DNA of 64,000 bases. Origin: Saccharothrix sp. ALI-22-I (GTDB lineage Bacteria; Actinomycetota; Actinomycetes; Mycobacteriales; Pseudonocardiaceae). The notes under the pieces are model-generated. The model was not told the origin of the DNA. It saw nothing but the letters and a program-made list of their open reading frames with translations, and ran no database searches. The position numbers and the translations under genes were made by a program. The stretch spans positions 62,001 to 126,000 of the forward strand of contig NZ_MTQP01000063.1 of NCBI RefSeq assembly GCF_001984175.1, read 5' to 3'. Positions 49,644 through 58,091 of this stretch are shown piece after piece (within the stretch, counting starts at the first letter, position 1; each line of letters begins with the position of its first letter).

Positions 49644-51020
49644 ATGGACCTGACCGACGCGTGCTTCGCGGGCGCCGCCCGACAGGCCGAGCTGCTGCGA
49701 TCCGGCGCGCTCACCTCACGCGACCTCGTCGCCGAATGCCTGCGCCGCATCGACCGCCACGACCGCAGCCTCAACGCGTTCCGGGCCGTCTTCACCGACC
49801 GAGCCCTCGCCGAGGCCGACCACGCCGACGCCCGACGCGCCCGCGGCGAAGACGCGCCCCTGCTCGGCGTGCCCGTCGCGGTCAAGGAAGACCTCGCCAT
49901 CGCCGGACTGCCCACCACCAAGGGCACCGCCGCCGTCGACACACCCGCACCCGCCGACTGCGAGATCGTCCGCCGCCTGCGCGACGCCGGAGCCGTCATC
50001 GTCGGCCGCACCCGCATGCCCGAACTCGGCCTGTGGCCCTACACCGAGTCCACCTGGGCCGGCGCCACCCGCAACCCCTGGTCACCCGAGCACTCACCGG
50101 GCGGGTCCAGCGGGGGATCGGCCGCCGCCGTCGCCGCCGGTCTCGTCGGCGCCGCCATCGGCACCGACGGCGCGGGCTCCATCCGCATCCCCTCGGCGTG
50201 CACGGGCCTGTTCGGCCTCAAACCCCAACGCGACCACGTCCCGCTCGACCCCGACCGCGACGTCTGGAACGGCCTGGTCGCCGCCGGACCCATCACCCGC
50301 CACGTCGCCGACGCCGCCCTGCTCCTCGACGTCCTCGCCCCCGGAACCGACCACACCGCCGCCATCACCAGCGCCCGGTCGCTGCGCATCGCGGTGTCCC
50401 TGCGCACCTGGGGCCCCGGCATCCCCGTCGACCCCGAGGTCCGCGACGCCGTCCTCGACACCGCCGGGCTGCTCGCCGACCTCGGCCACGGCGTCACCCG
50501 CCTCGACCCCGAGCTGCACGACCTCGCCGGACCCGCCTGGTTCGCCGTCCGCTACCTCACCTGCGCCGCCACCACCGAACAGGAACTCGACCGACCCGAC
50601 CGGCTCGACGCCCGCACCCGCGCCGTCGCCGCCCTCGGCCACTCCCTGCCCGCGCCACTCGCGCGCGCCGCCCTCGCCCGGACCGCGAAACTCACCGAAC
50701 ACGCCAACCGGATCTTCGGCGAACACGACCTGCTGCTCACCCCCGTGCTCACCCGGCCGCCGCTGCGCATCGGCGAATGGAACCGCCGACCCACGATCGC
50801 CGCCCTGCTCGCCGCCGCCCGCATGACCACGTTCCTGCAACTGTGGAACGTCACCGGCAACCCCGCCGCCGCCGTCCCCGCCGGCCACACCCGCACCGGC
50901 CTCCCCCTGGCCGTGCAACTCGTCGGCCCCACCGCCGACGAACGCACCGTCCTCACCGCCGCCGCCCAACTCGAACGCGCCCGCCCCTGGGCCGACCGCC
51001 GCCCACCCATCTACACCTGA
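49644..51020 (+). CDS. Amidase-signature family amidase
   Basis: A 458-residue Ser-cisSer-Lys amidase. The triad is visible as Lys81 (VAVKEDL), cis-Ser156 in PGGSSGGS and the nucleophile Ser180 in GTDGAGSIRIP. The substrate class (aliphatic, aryl or peptide amide) cannot be read from sequence. A GatA role is unlikely because no gatC or gatB is adjacent. ATG 49644 follows TAGAGT at leaderless spacing. A hairpin lies 150 nt after the stop. Confidence 0.94.
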   Translation: MDLTDACFAGAARQAELLRSGALTSRDLVAECLRRIDRHDRSLNAFRAVFTDRALAEADHADARRARGEDAPLLGVPVAVKEDLAIAGLPTTKGTAAVDTPAPADCEIVRRLRDAGAVIVGRTRMPELGLWPYTESTWAGATRNPWSPEHSPGGSSGGSAAAVAAGLVGAAIGTDGAGSIRIPSACTGLFGLKPQRDHVPLDPDRDVWNGLVAAGPITRHVADAALLLDVLAPGTDHTAAITSARSLRIAVSLRTWGPGIPVDPEVRDAVLDTAGLLADLGHGVTRLDPELHDLAGPAWFAVRYLTCAATTEQELDRPDRLDARTRAVAALGHSLPAPLARAALARTAKLTEHANRIFGEHDLLLTPVLTRPPLRIGEWNRRPTIAALLAAARMTTFLQLWNVTGNPAAAVPAGHTRTGLPLAVQLVGPTADERTVLTAAAQLERARPWADRRPPIYT

Positions 51021-51171
51021 CCCCGCGTGTCCTACGGTCAGAACACACTCCCCCGAACAGGTCCGACAACCGAACGCTCCTGACGCCGACGGATCAGGTG
51101 GGTGCAGTGCCCAGCTCCGGCCGGAGACACAGGCACGGCACCCCATCGACACCCGACGGCGACCGGGAACC

Positions 51172-51210
51172 GCCCGACGTGGGGCACGACCACACCACCC
51201 CACGTCGGGC
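51172..51210. terminator. 13-bp hairpin between amidase and HTH genes
   Basis: Perfect 13-bp arms (GCCCGACGTGGGG, 51172-51184, complement 51198-51210) enclose 13 nt in the 322-bp gap between the convergent genes. It could stop both transcripts. The rest of the gap (51021-51342) holds no supported gene. Confidence 0.6.
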
Positions 51211-51342
51211 ACACCCACCAGCGCACACACCCGCCGGACGACACGACCGAACACTGAGCCGTCGACGTGGTGCAGGTTCACCCGCACCACGTTCGCCTCG
51301 ATCCCCAGCACCGCCCGATGACAGGTAGGTGCGGGGTCGACG

Positions 51343-52368
51343 TCATGCGGAGCGGCGATCGCGCCGGTGACGGATGGCCGGCGGACGGGGCAGGTGTCGG
51401 AGCCACCGTGTGAAGCGCCGCTCCGGTTCCGGCTCCCGGTGCACCTCGTCGGCCAGCACGGCGTCGTCGACCAGGACCATGACCGATGTCGAGGGCGCGA
51501 CGAACTCCGGGAGCGGCTGCGGTGCGTCCGGCGTCCGGTCCCCGATGCTGTCGTCGCGGACCTCCCGAGCCGGGGATGGCTCCCAGGCCAAGGCCGAGGG
51601 CGTCCGGCGGAGCTGCTCCCACTTGTCCAGCCACAAGCGCCGTTCGAGGGGGCGGGTCACCCCGCATCCGGTGAGGTAGGCGGCCAGGGTGGACCTCTTG
51701 GCCGGCAACCGGTCGCCGGTCCCGTGGCCGGTGGCGATGCGGTGGGCGCTGGACTTGGACAACCCGCCGCCGCTGCGCGCGGCGACGTCGGCGTAGGACA
51801 AACCGGCCGCCCGGTGCAGCTCGGCCAATGCCGCCACATACCCGGTCGAGGTCGTGGCGGCGATGGCGTTGTTCAACGGAGTGTCCGCGACGACGCCGCC
51901 GTCCAGCGAGCCCGCGTCGATCGCCGGCTTGACGAGGGGCCACGACGGGTCGGGGTTGTCCGTGGCGTAGGTGCCCAGGTCGTCGTAGACCTGCGTCGAC
52001 CTGGGGTTGGGCAGTCGGGCTCGACGCCTGCTGCGGTGACGCCTGGCCAGCTCGTCGGCCTTGCCGCCGCTGTCCCGCTCCAGCGCCGCCCAGCGACGCT
52101 TCCACGCCGTGACCGCCTGCGGGGAGGTCTCCCCCGTCGCGGTGAGCACGGCTTGCACCGTCTGCCACTCCGGCAGCGTCGTGCCACCACGCAGGAAATG
52201 CCGGAACAGCGTCGCGGGACGCCCGGTCAGCCGGGACATCTCCTCGACCGTGAGGGGACGGCCCCTTCGGTTGCACAGCCGCAGCAGCTCGGCCCGGAAG
52301 TCCGCCACCGTGGTGACGGACTTCCGGAACCGGTGCTGCGGCGCCGATGATGTCGACACCGCGGTCAC
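51343..52368 (-). CDS. Actinomycete DNA-binding protein with two HTH-like regions
   Basis: A 341-residue protein. Two XRE-like helix-turn-helix regions are seen: LTVEEMSRLTGRPATLFRHF near residues 40-60 and LSYADVAARSGGGLSKSSAH near 190-215. A basic linker (RRHRSRRRARLPNP) separates them and the C-terminal 90 residues look disordered and proline/acid-rich. This resembles uncharacterised actinomycete helix-turn-helix regulators. GTG 52368 is 9 nt downstream of the small membrane gene, so the two form an operon. Target unknown. Confidence 0.75.
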   Translation of the reverse strand: MTAVSTSSAPQHRFRKSVTTVADFRAELLRLCNRRGRPLTVEEMSRLTGRPATLFRHFLRGGTTLPEWQTVQAVLTATGETSPQAVTAWKRRWAALERDSGGKADELARRHRSRRRARLPNPRSTQVYDDLGTYATDNPDPSWPLVKPAIDAGSLDGGVVADTPLNNAIAATTSTGYVAALAELHRAAGLSYADVAARSGGGLSKSSAHRIATGHGTGDRLPAKRSTLAAYLTGCGVTRPLERRLWLDKWEQLRRTPSALAWEPSPAREVRDDSIGDRTPDAPQPLPEFVAPSTSVMVLVDDAVLADEVHREPEPERRFTRWLRHLPRPPAIRHRRDRRSA

Positions 52369-52377
52369 CGCTCGGCC

Positions 52378-52623
52378 TCAGCCCAGCGCCGCGCGACGCT
52401 CGGGTGCCCCGAGCAGGCTCGGGACCAGCCCGGTGGTCACCCACCCGGCCGCGCCCACGATGCCCAGCGCGGCGAACGGGTCGACCCCCACGTTCTGGAG
52501 CACGACCAGGATCACCACCACCAGCACCCACACCACGCCGTTGGTGCGCAACCGGACCGAACGCGGCGTACAGCCGCACGAACCGCCGGAGCCGACGGGC
52601 TCCGGCATGTAGACAGAACTCAT
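52378..52623 (-). CDS. Small two-helix membrane protein
   Basis: An 81-residue protein with a Gly/Cys-rich start (PVGSGGSCGCTPRSVRLRTN) and two hydrophobic helices (VVWVLVVVILVVLQNVGV and AALGIVGAAGWVTTGLVPSL). ATG 52623 has AGGGGGGAACC-like purines poorly spaced. It is the first gene of an operon with the HTH protein. I do not recognise the family. Confidence 0.65.
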   Translation of the reverse strand: MSSVYMPEPVGSGGSCGCTPRSVRLRTNGVVWVLVVVILVVLQNVGVDPFAALGIVGAAGWVTTGLVPSLLGAPERRAALG

Positions 52624-53037
52624 GGAAGGGGGGAACCTCTCCGTGATTAGGCCGGATGAGCGAATGTCGGAACCGGAGAACCTCGGCGCCGCGGGCGTGC
52701 CTGCCCACGAACGTCGACGGGGCCACCGGAAACTCCGACAACAACATCCTTCCGGCGCAGTCGGTCCAATCCCCGCTCCACGTCGTCCCATTTCCGGCGA
52801 CGGACAGTGTCGTGCGTCACGCACGGATCACTGCGGAGTAGACGTCAGCAAAGTGCGCCGGAGCCGGTTTTACCTGCTGAGCGCACCGAAAGACCGTCCC
52901 AAAACGGTGTTCCGACAGAGGCGGTACGCGAGTTTTCGGCATACTTTTCTCGTGTTGACGGCTCCTGTGTAGAGCCCTCAACGAACATGAGCAACTCTCC
53001 ATTAGGCCGGATGAGCGCTCATCCGCGGTGAGTTCCC
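52624..53037. other. 414-bp regulatory-looking intergenic region
   Basis: No convincing gene on either strand. It has lower GC content than its neighbours, with runs such as GAGTTTTCGG and CATACTTTTC. It contains a 17-bp direct repeat ATTAGGCCGGATGAGCG at 52646-52662 and again at 53001-53017, and ends in two adjacent palindromes. The region probably carries promoters for the divergent flanking genes under shared control. Confidence 0.6.
52646..53017 (+). repeat. 17-bp direct repeat pair
   Basis: ATTAGGCCGGATGAGCG occurs at 52646-52662 and 53001-53017, 355 bp apart and one near each flanking gene. In the second copy the sequence GGATGAGC runs into its own complement GCTCATCC. Confidence 0.85.
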
Positions 53038-53056
53038 GTGCCTGGGAACTCACCGC
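53009..53056. promoter_or_regulatory. Two abutting palindromes; second places a start codon in its loop
   Basis: GGATGAGC/GCTCATCC is a perfect 16-bp palindrome at 53009-53024. Directly next to it, a 13-bp perfect stem (GCGGTGAGTTCCC, 53025-53037; complement 53044-53056) encloses the loop GTGCCT, whose GTG (53038) is the only available start for the downstream gene. It may be an operator plus a translation-control hairpin. Confidence 0.75.
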
Positions 53057-53454
53057 ACAAAACCACACAGACCGGCGACATCGACCACGTCGAGCACACC
53101 GTCACCATCCTGGCCGAAGTTGAGCCGCTGCGACCGACCGTCCAGGCCGCCCTGGACGCCGCGACGGCGACCGTGGACGCCAAGCCGCCGGTCGCCGTGC
53201 GCGAGGTGCTGGCCGAAGTGGTCACCGGTGCCGGATTGGCCGCGCCCGCCAGGCCGACGGCCCGCCGCGACACGCTGGTGTTCACCCTGGACGCCGCACC
53301 CGTGCCGGACTGGGTGAACACCGTCGCCTGGGCGAACGACCACGCCGACGCACCGCTACGCCTGACGATCACTTGCACCCGCACCGGACACCAGCCACGG
53401 GAACTACGCGAGGACGTCCACCCCGAACCCGGCCACCCACACCGCGCCAACTAG
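53038..53454 (+). CDS. Hypothetical protein with start codon in a hairpin loop
   Basis: A 138-residue unknown protein. It begins DIDHVEHTVTILAEVEPLRP after a short lead, contains a helical alanine-rich middle (TVQAALDAATATVDAKPPVA) and ends PRELREDVHPEPGHPHRAN. GC-rich third codon positions support coding. The only in-frame start is GTG 53038; an in-frame TGA precedes it at 53029. I do not recognise a domain. Confidence 0.6.
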   Translation: MPGNSPHKTTQTGDIDHVEHTVTILAEVEPLRPTVQAALDAATATVDAKPPVAVREVLAEVVTGAGLAAPARPTARRDTLVFTLDAAPVPDWVNTVAWANDHADAPLRLTITCTRTGHQPRELREDVHPEPGHPHRAN

Positions 53455-53632
53455 CCCGATTCCCCGTTACCTTTCGTGGTTCCTGATCAAGGAGCTGTGG
53501 TCGCCGGGTCCGGCATGACTTTGTCCCCCAGCGGACGCTGGGCGAGCACCGCGGCGGTCGGCGGCGATGGCGGCGGTTCGGAACACGCGACCTGGGCGTT
53601 CAGGCACCGCGAACCCCACGCCCTCGGCCCGC

Positions 53633-54610
53633 CTACGACTCCCTGGACGCCAGCTCGGCGCGCAGCCGCTGCAACCACTCCGGCACCGGCCCACCGGACA
53701 CCGCACCCAACTCGGCGTCCACCACCTGCCGCAACACCTCGTCTGCCCCGTCACGCAACCGCGCCACCACGTCCTCGCGCACCGACGGCCACACGCCCGC
53801 CCCCGCCGCCGTCCCCCGCAGCCTCAGGTAGGTCTCCAACGCCGGGTGCGTCCGGAACGCCCGCCACCGCAACTCCACCGCCCGCTCCACCCACCCCGCG
53901 CGCAGGCACTCGTCCACACCCAGGTCCACCAACCGGGTCGCCGCGCCACGCCCACCCGTCGCCGCCAGACCGCGCCCCACCCACTCCAGTGCCTCCTCCA
54001 ACCGGCCCGCGTCCCGCAGCACCGTCGCCACCTGGAGGTAGTGCCACCCCGACGACAGGTCCCTGGCCAGCACCAACACCTGCAGGTCCACGTCACCGGT
54101 GAACTCGGCCAACTCCTCCATCACCCGCAGCAACGCCCACCGCTCCCGGTCGTAACGCCCGGTCTCACCGAACCCGATCACCGGCAGCCGTTCGAACCGC
54201 GCCACCACCTCCGCCCGGTAGAACGCCAACCCGTCCCGGCCCAACGACGACGCGTACGGCGCCAACCGCACCTCGGGCGGCTCGACGAACCCCGTCTGCA
54301 ACCGCAGCAGCCACGTCGCCAGCTCCCGTCCGTCCGGCGGTTCGGCCAGGCACGCCACCGCGTGCAGGTCCAGCACCCGGTCCACCAACCCGGCCAACGC
54401 CGCCCGGTGCCCACCGGGCCCGGCCGCCACCAACACCTCGGCCAGTTCCTGCGCCACCACCCTCGCACCCGGACCGCTCCGCACCAGCGCCGACAGATCC
54501 GCCACGACCGACCCCAACTCGTCCCACCGCGCGGGCCACGGGACGTCGACACGGGCCAGCGCGGCCGCCGCACGACCGGGTAAAACGTCCATCACGACAT
54601 CCAACCGCAC
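53633..54610 (-). CDS. Helical-repeat hypothetical protein
   Basis: A 325-residue mostly helical protein. The C-terminal half contains TPR-like units (YLQVATVLRDAGRLEEALEW, VDECLRAGWVERAVELRWRA, RTHPALETYLRLR), similar to the C-terminal part of actinomycete SWIM-zinc-finger or DUF6880-type proteins, but the SWIM motif itself is absent. GTG 54610 was chosen; ATG 54592 is also possible. Function unknown. Confidence 0.7.
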   Translation of the reverse strand: MRLDVVMDVLPGRAAAALARVDVPWPARWDELGSVVADLSALVRSGPGARVVAQELAEVLVAAGPGGHRAALAGLVDRVLDLHAVACLAEPPDGRELATWLLRLQTGFVEPPEVRLAPYASSLGRDGLAFYRAEVVARFERLPVIGFGETGRYDRERWALLRVMEELAEFTGDVDLQVLVLARDLSSGWHYLQVATVLRDAGRLEEALEWVGRGLAATGGRGAATRLVDLGVDECLRAGWVERAVELRWRAFRTHPALETYLRLRGTAAGAGVWPSVREDVVARLRDGADEVLRQVVDAELGAVSGGPVPEWLQRLRAELASRES

Positions 54611-54677
54611 ACCGACCCACCCGCCGGCACCCCGCCCGGGCGCCCGTCACGCGCTCGACCACCGTGAACACGCCGAA

Positions 54678-54703
54678 GGGCGCCGGCGATCACGCCGACG
54701 CCC
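54678..54703. terminator. 11-bp near-perfect hairpin downstream of the SPFH gene
   Basis: GGGCGCCGGCG and CGCCGACGCCC pair with one mismatch around an ATCA loop, 19 nt beyond the SPFH stop on the minus strand. Confidence 0.45.
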
Positions 54704-54721
54704 CCCGCACTGCGTTCAAGA

Positions 54722-55960
54722 TCACTCGTGCAGCGAACGCGGCGGCTCCGTCTCCCCGGACTCCACCTCACGCGGCGCCGGACCCGACGCCAACGCACCC
54801 GAATCCAACGGGCTCGACGCCAACGGGCTGTGCTCCAGGGGACCGGGCACCTCCTTGCGCGCCACCGCCTCCGCCGCACGCACCGCCTCGGCCACCGCCG
54901 GGTCCGGCGCCGTGTCGAACCAGTCCGCCACCGACGGGTCGTCCTCCTCCGGCGCGGACGACGTCGGCGGCTCGTAGGCGGGCGGCTCGTAGCGGAACAC
55001 CCCGTCCTCGCCCGGCGCGCCGAGCATCTTCGCGAACCCCTCCAACGCCTTGCCGTAGTCCGACGGCACCAGCCACACCTTGTTCGCGTCGCCCTGCGCC
55101 ATCTGCGGCAACGTCTGCAGGTACTGGTAGGCCAACACCTCCGGCGTCGGCTTGCCCGCCTTGATCGCCGCGAACACCTTCTCGATCGCCTTCGCCTGAC
55201 CCTGCGCCTGCAGGTAGCGGGCCGCCCGCTCGCCCTGCGCCCGCAGGATCCGCGACTGCCGCTCCGCCTCCGCCGCCAGGATCGCCGCCTGCTTGGCGCC
55301 CTCGGCCTGCAGGATCTGGCCCTGCTTCTGGCCCTCCGCGGTCTTGATCGCCGACTCCCGCTGGCCCTCGGCGTTGAGGATCATCGCGCGCTTCTCCCGG
55401 TCCGCGCGCATCTGCTTCTCCATCGAGTCCTGGATCGACGGCGGCGGGTCGATCGCCTTCAACTCCACCCGCGCCACCCGGATGCCCCACCGGCCCGTCG
55501 CCTCGTCCAGCACGCCGCGCAGCTGGTTGTTGATCTGGTCACGCGACGTGAGCGTCTCCTCCAGGCTCATCCCGCCCACCAGGTTGCGCAGCGTCGTGGT
55601 CGCCAACTGCTCCACACCAACGATGTAGTTGGAGATCTCGTACACCGCCGCCCGCGGATCGGTCACCTGGAAGTACACGACGGTGTCGATCGACACGGTC
55701 AGGTTGTCCTGGGTGATCACCGGCTGCGGCGGGAACGACACCACCTGCTCGCGCAGGTCGATCCGCGCCCGCACCCGGTCGAAGAACGGCACCAGGATGT
55801 TCAACCCCGGCGCGGCGGTGGTGCGGTAGCGGCCCAGCCGCTCGATCACCGCGGCCGTGGCCTGCGGGATCACCAGCACCGACTTCACCATGACTATCAG
55901 CACGAACAGCACCAGGACCGCGATGACGATCAGCGTGGTGGTCAACTCTCCAGCCTCCAC
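54722..55960 (-). CDS. SPFH/band-7 (stomatin-like) membrane protein
   Basis: A 412-residue protein with one N-terminal membrane helix (TLIVIAVLVLFVLIVMVKSV), an SPFH domain (GRYRTTAAPGLNILVPFFDR, VVSFPPQPVITQDNLTVSID), an Ala/Glu-rich coiled coil (MILNAEGQRESAIKTAEGQK) and an acidic, proline-rich C-terminal tail of about 110 residues. Such proteins form flotillin-like membrane scaffolds. GTG 55960 starts right after the NfeD stop (TGAGTG), so the two are co-translated; NfeD and SPFH partners interact in other bacteria. Confidence 0.94.
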   Translation of the reverse strand: MEAGELTTTLIVIAVLVLFVLIVMVKSVLVIPQATAAVIERLGRYRTTAAPGLNILVPFFDRVRARIDLREQVVSFPPQPVITQDNLTVSIDTVVYFQVTDPRAAVYEISNYIVGVEQLATTTLRNLVGGMSLEETLTSRDQINNQLRGVLDEATGRWGIRVARVELKAIDPPPSIQDSMEKQMRADREKRAMILNAEGQRESAIKTAEGQKQGQILQAEGAKQAAILAAEAERQSRILRAQGERAARYLQAQGQAKAIEKVFAAIKAGKPTPEVLAYQYLQTLPQMAQGDANKVWLVPSDYGKALEGFAKMLGAPGEDGVFRYEPPAYEPPTSSAPEEDDPSVADWFDTAPDPAVAEAVRAAEAVARKEVPGPLEHSPLASSPLDSGALASGPAPREVESGETEPPRSLHE

Positions 55961-56386
55961 TCAGGCCCCGGACAGCACCACTGCGGTCGCGCCCGAGATC
56001 TCGACAACAGTGACTTCGGCGCCGGGCTCGATCACCTCGCGGTCCAACGACCGCGCCGACCACACCTCGCCACCGATCCGCACCCTACCGCCGTGGCCGT
56101 CCACAGTGGACACGACGACCGCCGTGCTGCCCACCAGCGCCTCGACGCCCGACTTGTGCCCCGAACCCAACGCCATCCGGCGCCTGATCGCCGGGCGCGC
56201 GCCCACCACGAGCCCCAGCGACACGATCCCGAACACGATCGCGCTGACCACCACGTCCGCGCCCAACGCCGACGCACCCGCCGCGCCCACAGCGGCCAGA
56301 CCCAGCATGACCAGCACGAAATCGCCCGAGAGGACCTCGGCCGCCACCAGGACGACACCGAGGATCAACCAGATCAGCGCGGCCAC
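55961..56386 (-). CDS. NfeD-family membrane protein
   Basis: A 141-residue short-form NfeD (NfeD1b) with three or four membrane segments (LIWLILGVVLVAAEVLSGDF, VVSAIVFGIVSLGLVVGA) and a C-terminal OB-fold domain (LVGSTAVVVSTVDGHGGRVR followed by GGEVWSARS). It lacks the ClpP-like protease part of long NfeD. It partners with the SPFH protein encoded immediately downstream. Confidence 0.92.
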   Translation of the reverse strand: MAALIWLILGVVLVAAEVLSGDFVLVMLGLAAVGAAGASALGADVVVSAIVFGIVSLGLVVGARPAIRRRMALGSGHKSGVEALVGSTAVVVSTVDGHGGRVRIGGEVWSARSLDREVIEPGAEVTVVEISGATAVVLSGA

Positions 56387-56426
56387 ACGTCCATCCTCGC
56401 ACCTGCCCGGCCCGGGGTGGGGCGTT

Positions 56427-57236
56427 TCACCCGAGCGCGGGCTCCGTGACGAAATCGATCAGCCGCTCCACCGCGCCGATCAACGGCGTCTCCAGGTCCC
56501 GGAACCCCGACACCCCCGCCAACACCCGACGCCACCCCTCCCACGGCTCGCCCCAGCCCAGCGCCGCGCACACCCCTTCCTTCCACGGCACGCCGCGCGG
56601 TACCACCGGCCACGCCGCGATCCCCACCGACGCCGGTTTCACCGCCTGCCACACATCCACGAACGGGTGACCGGTGACCAGGACGTGGTCGTCGCGGATC
56701 GCGGACACCAGCCGCGACTCCTTGCTGCCCTCGACCAGGTGGTCCACCAGCACACCCAGCCGCCGTTGCGGGCCGGTGCCGAATTCGGCGATCCGGTCGG
56801 CCAGCACGTCCACCCCGTCCAGGGGCTCGACCACGACGCCCTCGACGCGCAGGTCGTGCCCCCACACGCGTTCCACCAACTCCGCGTCGTGCAGGCCCTC
56901 CACCCAGATCCGACTGTCGCGCGCCGTGCGGGCCCGCAGCCCCTCGACCTTCACCGAACCCGACGCCGTCCGCACCGGTTTCGCGGCGGCGGGAGCCGGG
57001 CGCACCAGCGTCACCGGCTGCCCGTCCACCAGGAACCCCGCCGGGCGCAGCGGGAACAGCCGGTGGCGGCCCTGCCGGTCCTCCAGCACCACCTGCCCGT
57101 GCTCGAACCGGACCACCGCGCCGCAGAACCCCGACGCCGGGTCCTCCGCCACCAGTCCCACCTCGGCCGCCACCTCGGGCACCGCCTTGCGCTTGCGGCC
57201 CGACAGCACGTCGCGGCCGTACTCGTGTGATCGCAC
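56427..57236 (-). CDS. DUF3097-family protein
   Basis: A 269-residue actinobacterial protein: RSHEYGRDVLSGRKRKAVPE, then VWVEGLHDAELVERVWGHDL-like content (RIWVEGLHDAELVERVWGHD) with VLVDHLVEGSKESRLVSAIR and HVLVTGHPFVDVWQAVKP. The VEGLHDAE and VDHLVEGSKES motifs resemble the TOPRIM-like fold of DUF3097, whose function is unknown. GTG 57236 starts the conserved RSHEYG. Three 16-bp tandem repeats lie just upstream. Confidence 0.9.
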   Translation of the reverse strand: MRSHEYGRDVLSGRKRKAVPEVAAEVGLVAEDPASGFCGAVVRFEHGQVVLEDRQGRHRLFPLRPAGFLVDGQPVTLVRPAPAAAKPVRTASGSVKVEGLRARTARDSRIWVEGLHDAELVERVWGHDLRVEGVVVEPLDGVDVLADRIAEFGTGPQRRLGVLVDHLVEGSKESRLVSAIRDDHVLVTGHPFVDVWQAVKPASVGIAAWPVVPRGVPWKEGVCAALGWGEPWEGWRRVLAGVSGFRDLETPLIGAVERLIDFVTEPALG

Positions 57237-57260
57237 GGCCGGCGACGTTACCCCGCCCCA

Positions 57261-57308
57261 GAATGGTCGAGCACGGGAATGGTCGAGCACGGGAATGGTC
57301 GAGCACAG
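57261..57308. repeat. Three tandem 16-bp repeats upstream of DUF3097
   Basis: GAATGGTCGAGCACGG is present three times head to tail (starting 57261, 57277 and 57293; the last copy differs at one base). They fill the gap between the DUF3097 start and the APH gene end. They may be repeated operators or a minisatellite. Confidence 0.88.
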
Positions 57309-57323
57309 GACGCCGCAGCGCGG

Positions 57324-58091
57324 CTACGCCGTGCGGTCGGCGCGCGACGGGTGGTCCGGGAAGAACCCGGCGTACACCTCGCACCACGCCGCCAACCGGT
57401 CCCCGTCCACCACCGCGGACATCCTCTCGATCCCTTCCCGCAGGTCGGGGGACGCGTAGGCGAAATCGACCGCGTCGGACGCCGGATCGCCCACGCACGG
57501 CCGCGGGTCGATCGCCACCAGACCCCGCGCGCCCGCGTCCAGCACGTTCTGAAAATGCAGGTCCCCGTGCAGCAACGTCGGCGTCACCCGGTCACGGGCC
57601 AGCCTCGCCGCCTTCGCGTGCGCCGCGTCGTGGTCGCCGGGGTACCGGGCGCGCAGCACGCCGAACACGAAGTCCACCCGCTCCGACAACGGCGGGAACC
57701 CCTCGGGCGCCGGGATGTGCAGCGCCCGCAGCACGTCGAGCAGCGCCGGGCCGTCGGACGCCGGCGTCCCCGGCTCCAGACCCTCCAGCAGCAGCGCGCC
57801 CCGCGCCGGATCCGCCTCCAGCACGCGCACCATCCGCGGCGACGGCTCCCACGCCCGCAACGCCGCGTGCTCCTGCACCGAGAGCCGCGGCTGCGGCGTC
57901 ACCTTCAACACCACCGGCACACCCGCGCGCCGGCACAGCAGCGTGTGCGACGTGCCGCCGGAGAACGGCCGCACCACCTCCAGGCCCCAGTCCCGGCACA
58001 ACCCCGCCACCAGCGACGGCAGCCCGTCCAGCCACGACCGCACCCCGGCGCCGAAACGCCGCACCATGCGGTCCTCCAACGTCGTCGCCAT
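57324..58091 (-). CDS. Aminoglycoside-phosphotransferase-family kinase (APH(6)-like)
   Basis: A 255-residue APH-fold kinase. FSGGTSHTLLCRRAGVPVVL with LKVTP provides the nucleotide-binding lysine, HGDLHFQNVL is the catalytic loop with the catalytic Asp, and VAIDPRPCVGDPASDAVDFA has the metal-binding IDPRP. The IDP(R/K)P..G(D/E)xxxD pattern is that of streptomycin 6-phosphotransferases, but small-metabolite or phosphosugar kinase roles are common. Start ATG 58091 overlaps the GNAT stop by one base (TGATG). Confidence 0.85.
   Translation of the reverse strand: MATTLEDRMVRRFGAGVRSWLDGLPSLVAGLCRDWGLEVVRPFSGGTSHTLLCRRAGVPVVLKVTPQPRLSVQEHAALRAWEPSPRMVRVLEADPARGALLLEGLEPGTPASDGPALLDVLRALHIPAPEGFPPLSERVDFVFGVLRARYPGDHDAAHAKAARLARDRVTPTLLHGDLHFQNVLDAGARGLVAIDPRPCVGDPASDAVDFAYASPDLREGIERMSAVVDGDRLAAWCEVYAGFFPDHPSRADRTA

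Noticed and set aside
52622..52972. 116-codon plus-strand frame and an 83-codon minus-strand frame in the intergenic region
   Set aside because: No family resemblance, weak third-position GC and overlap with repeats; treated as non-coding.
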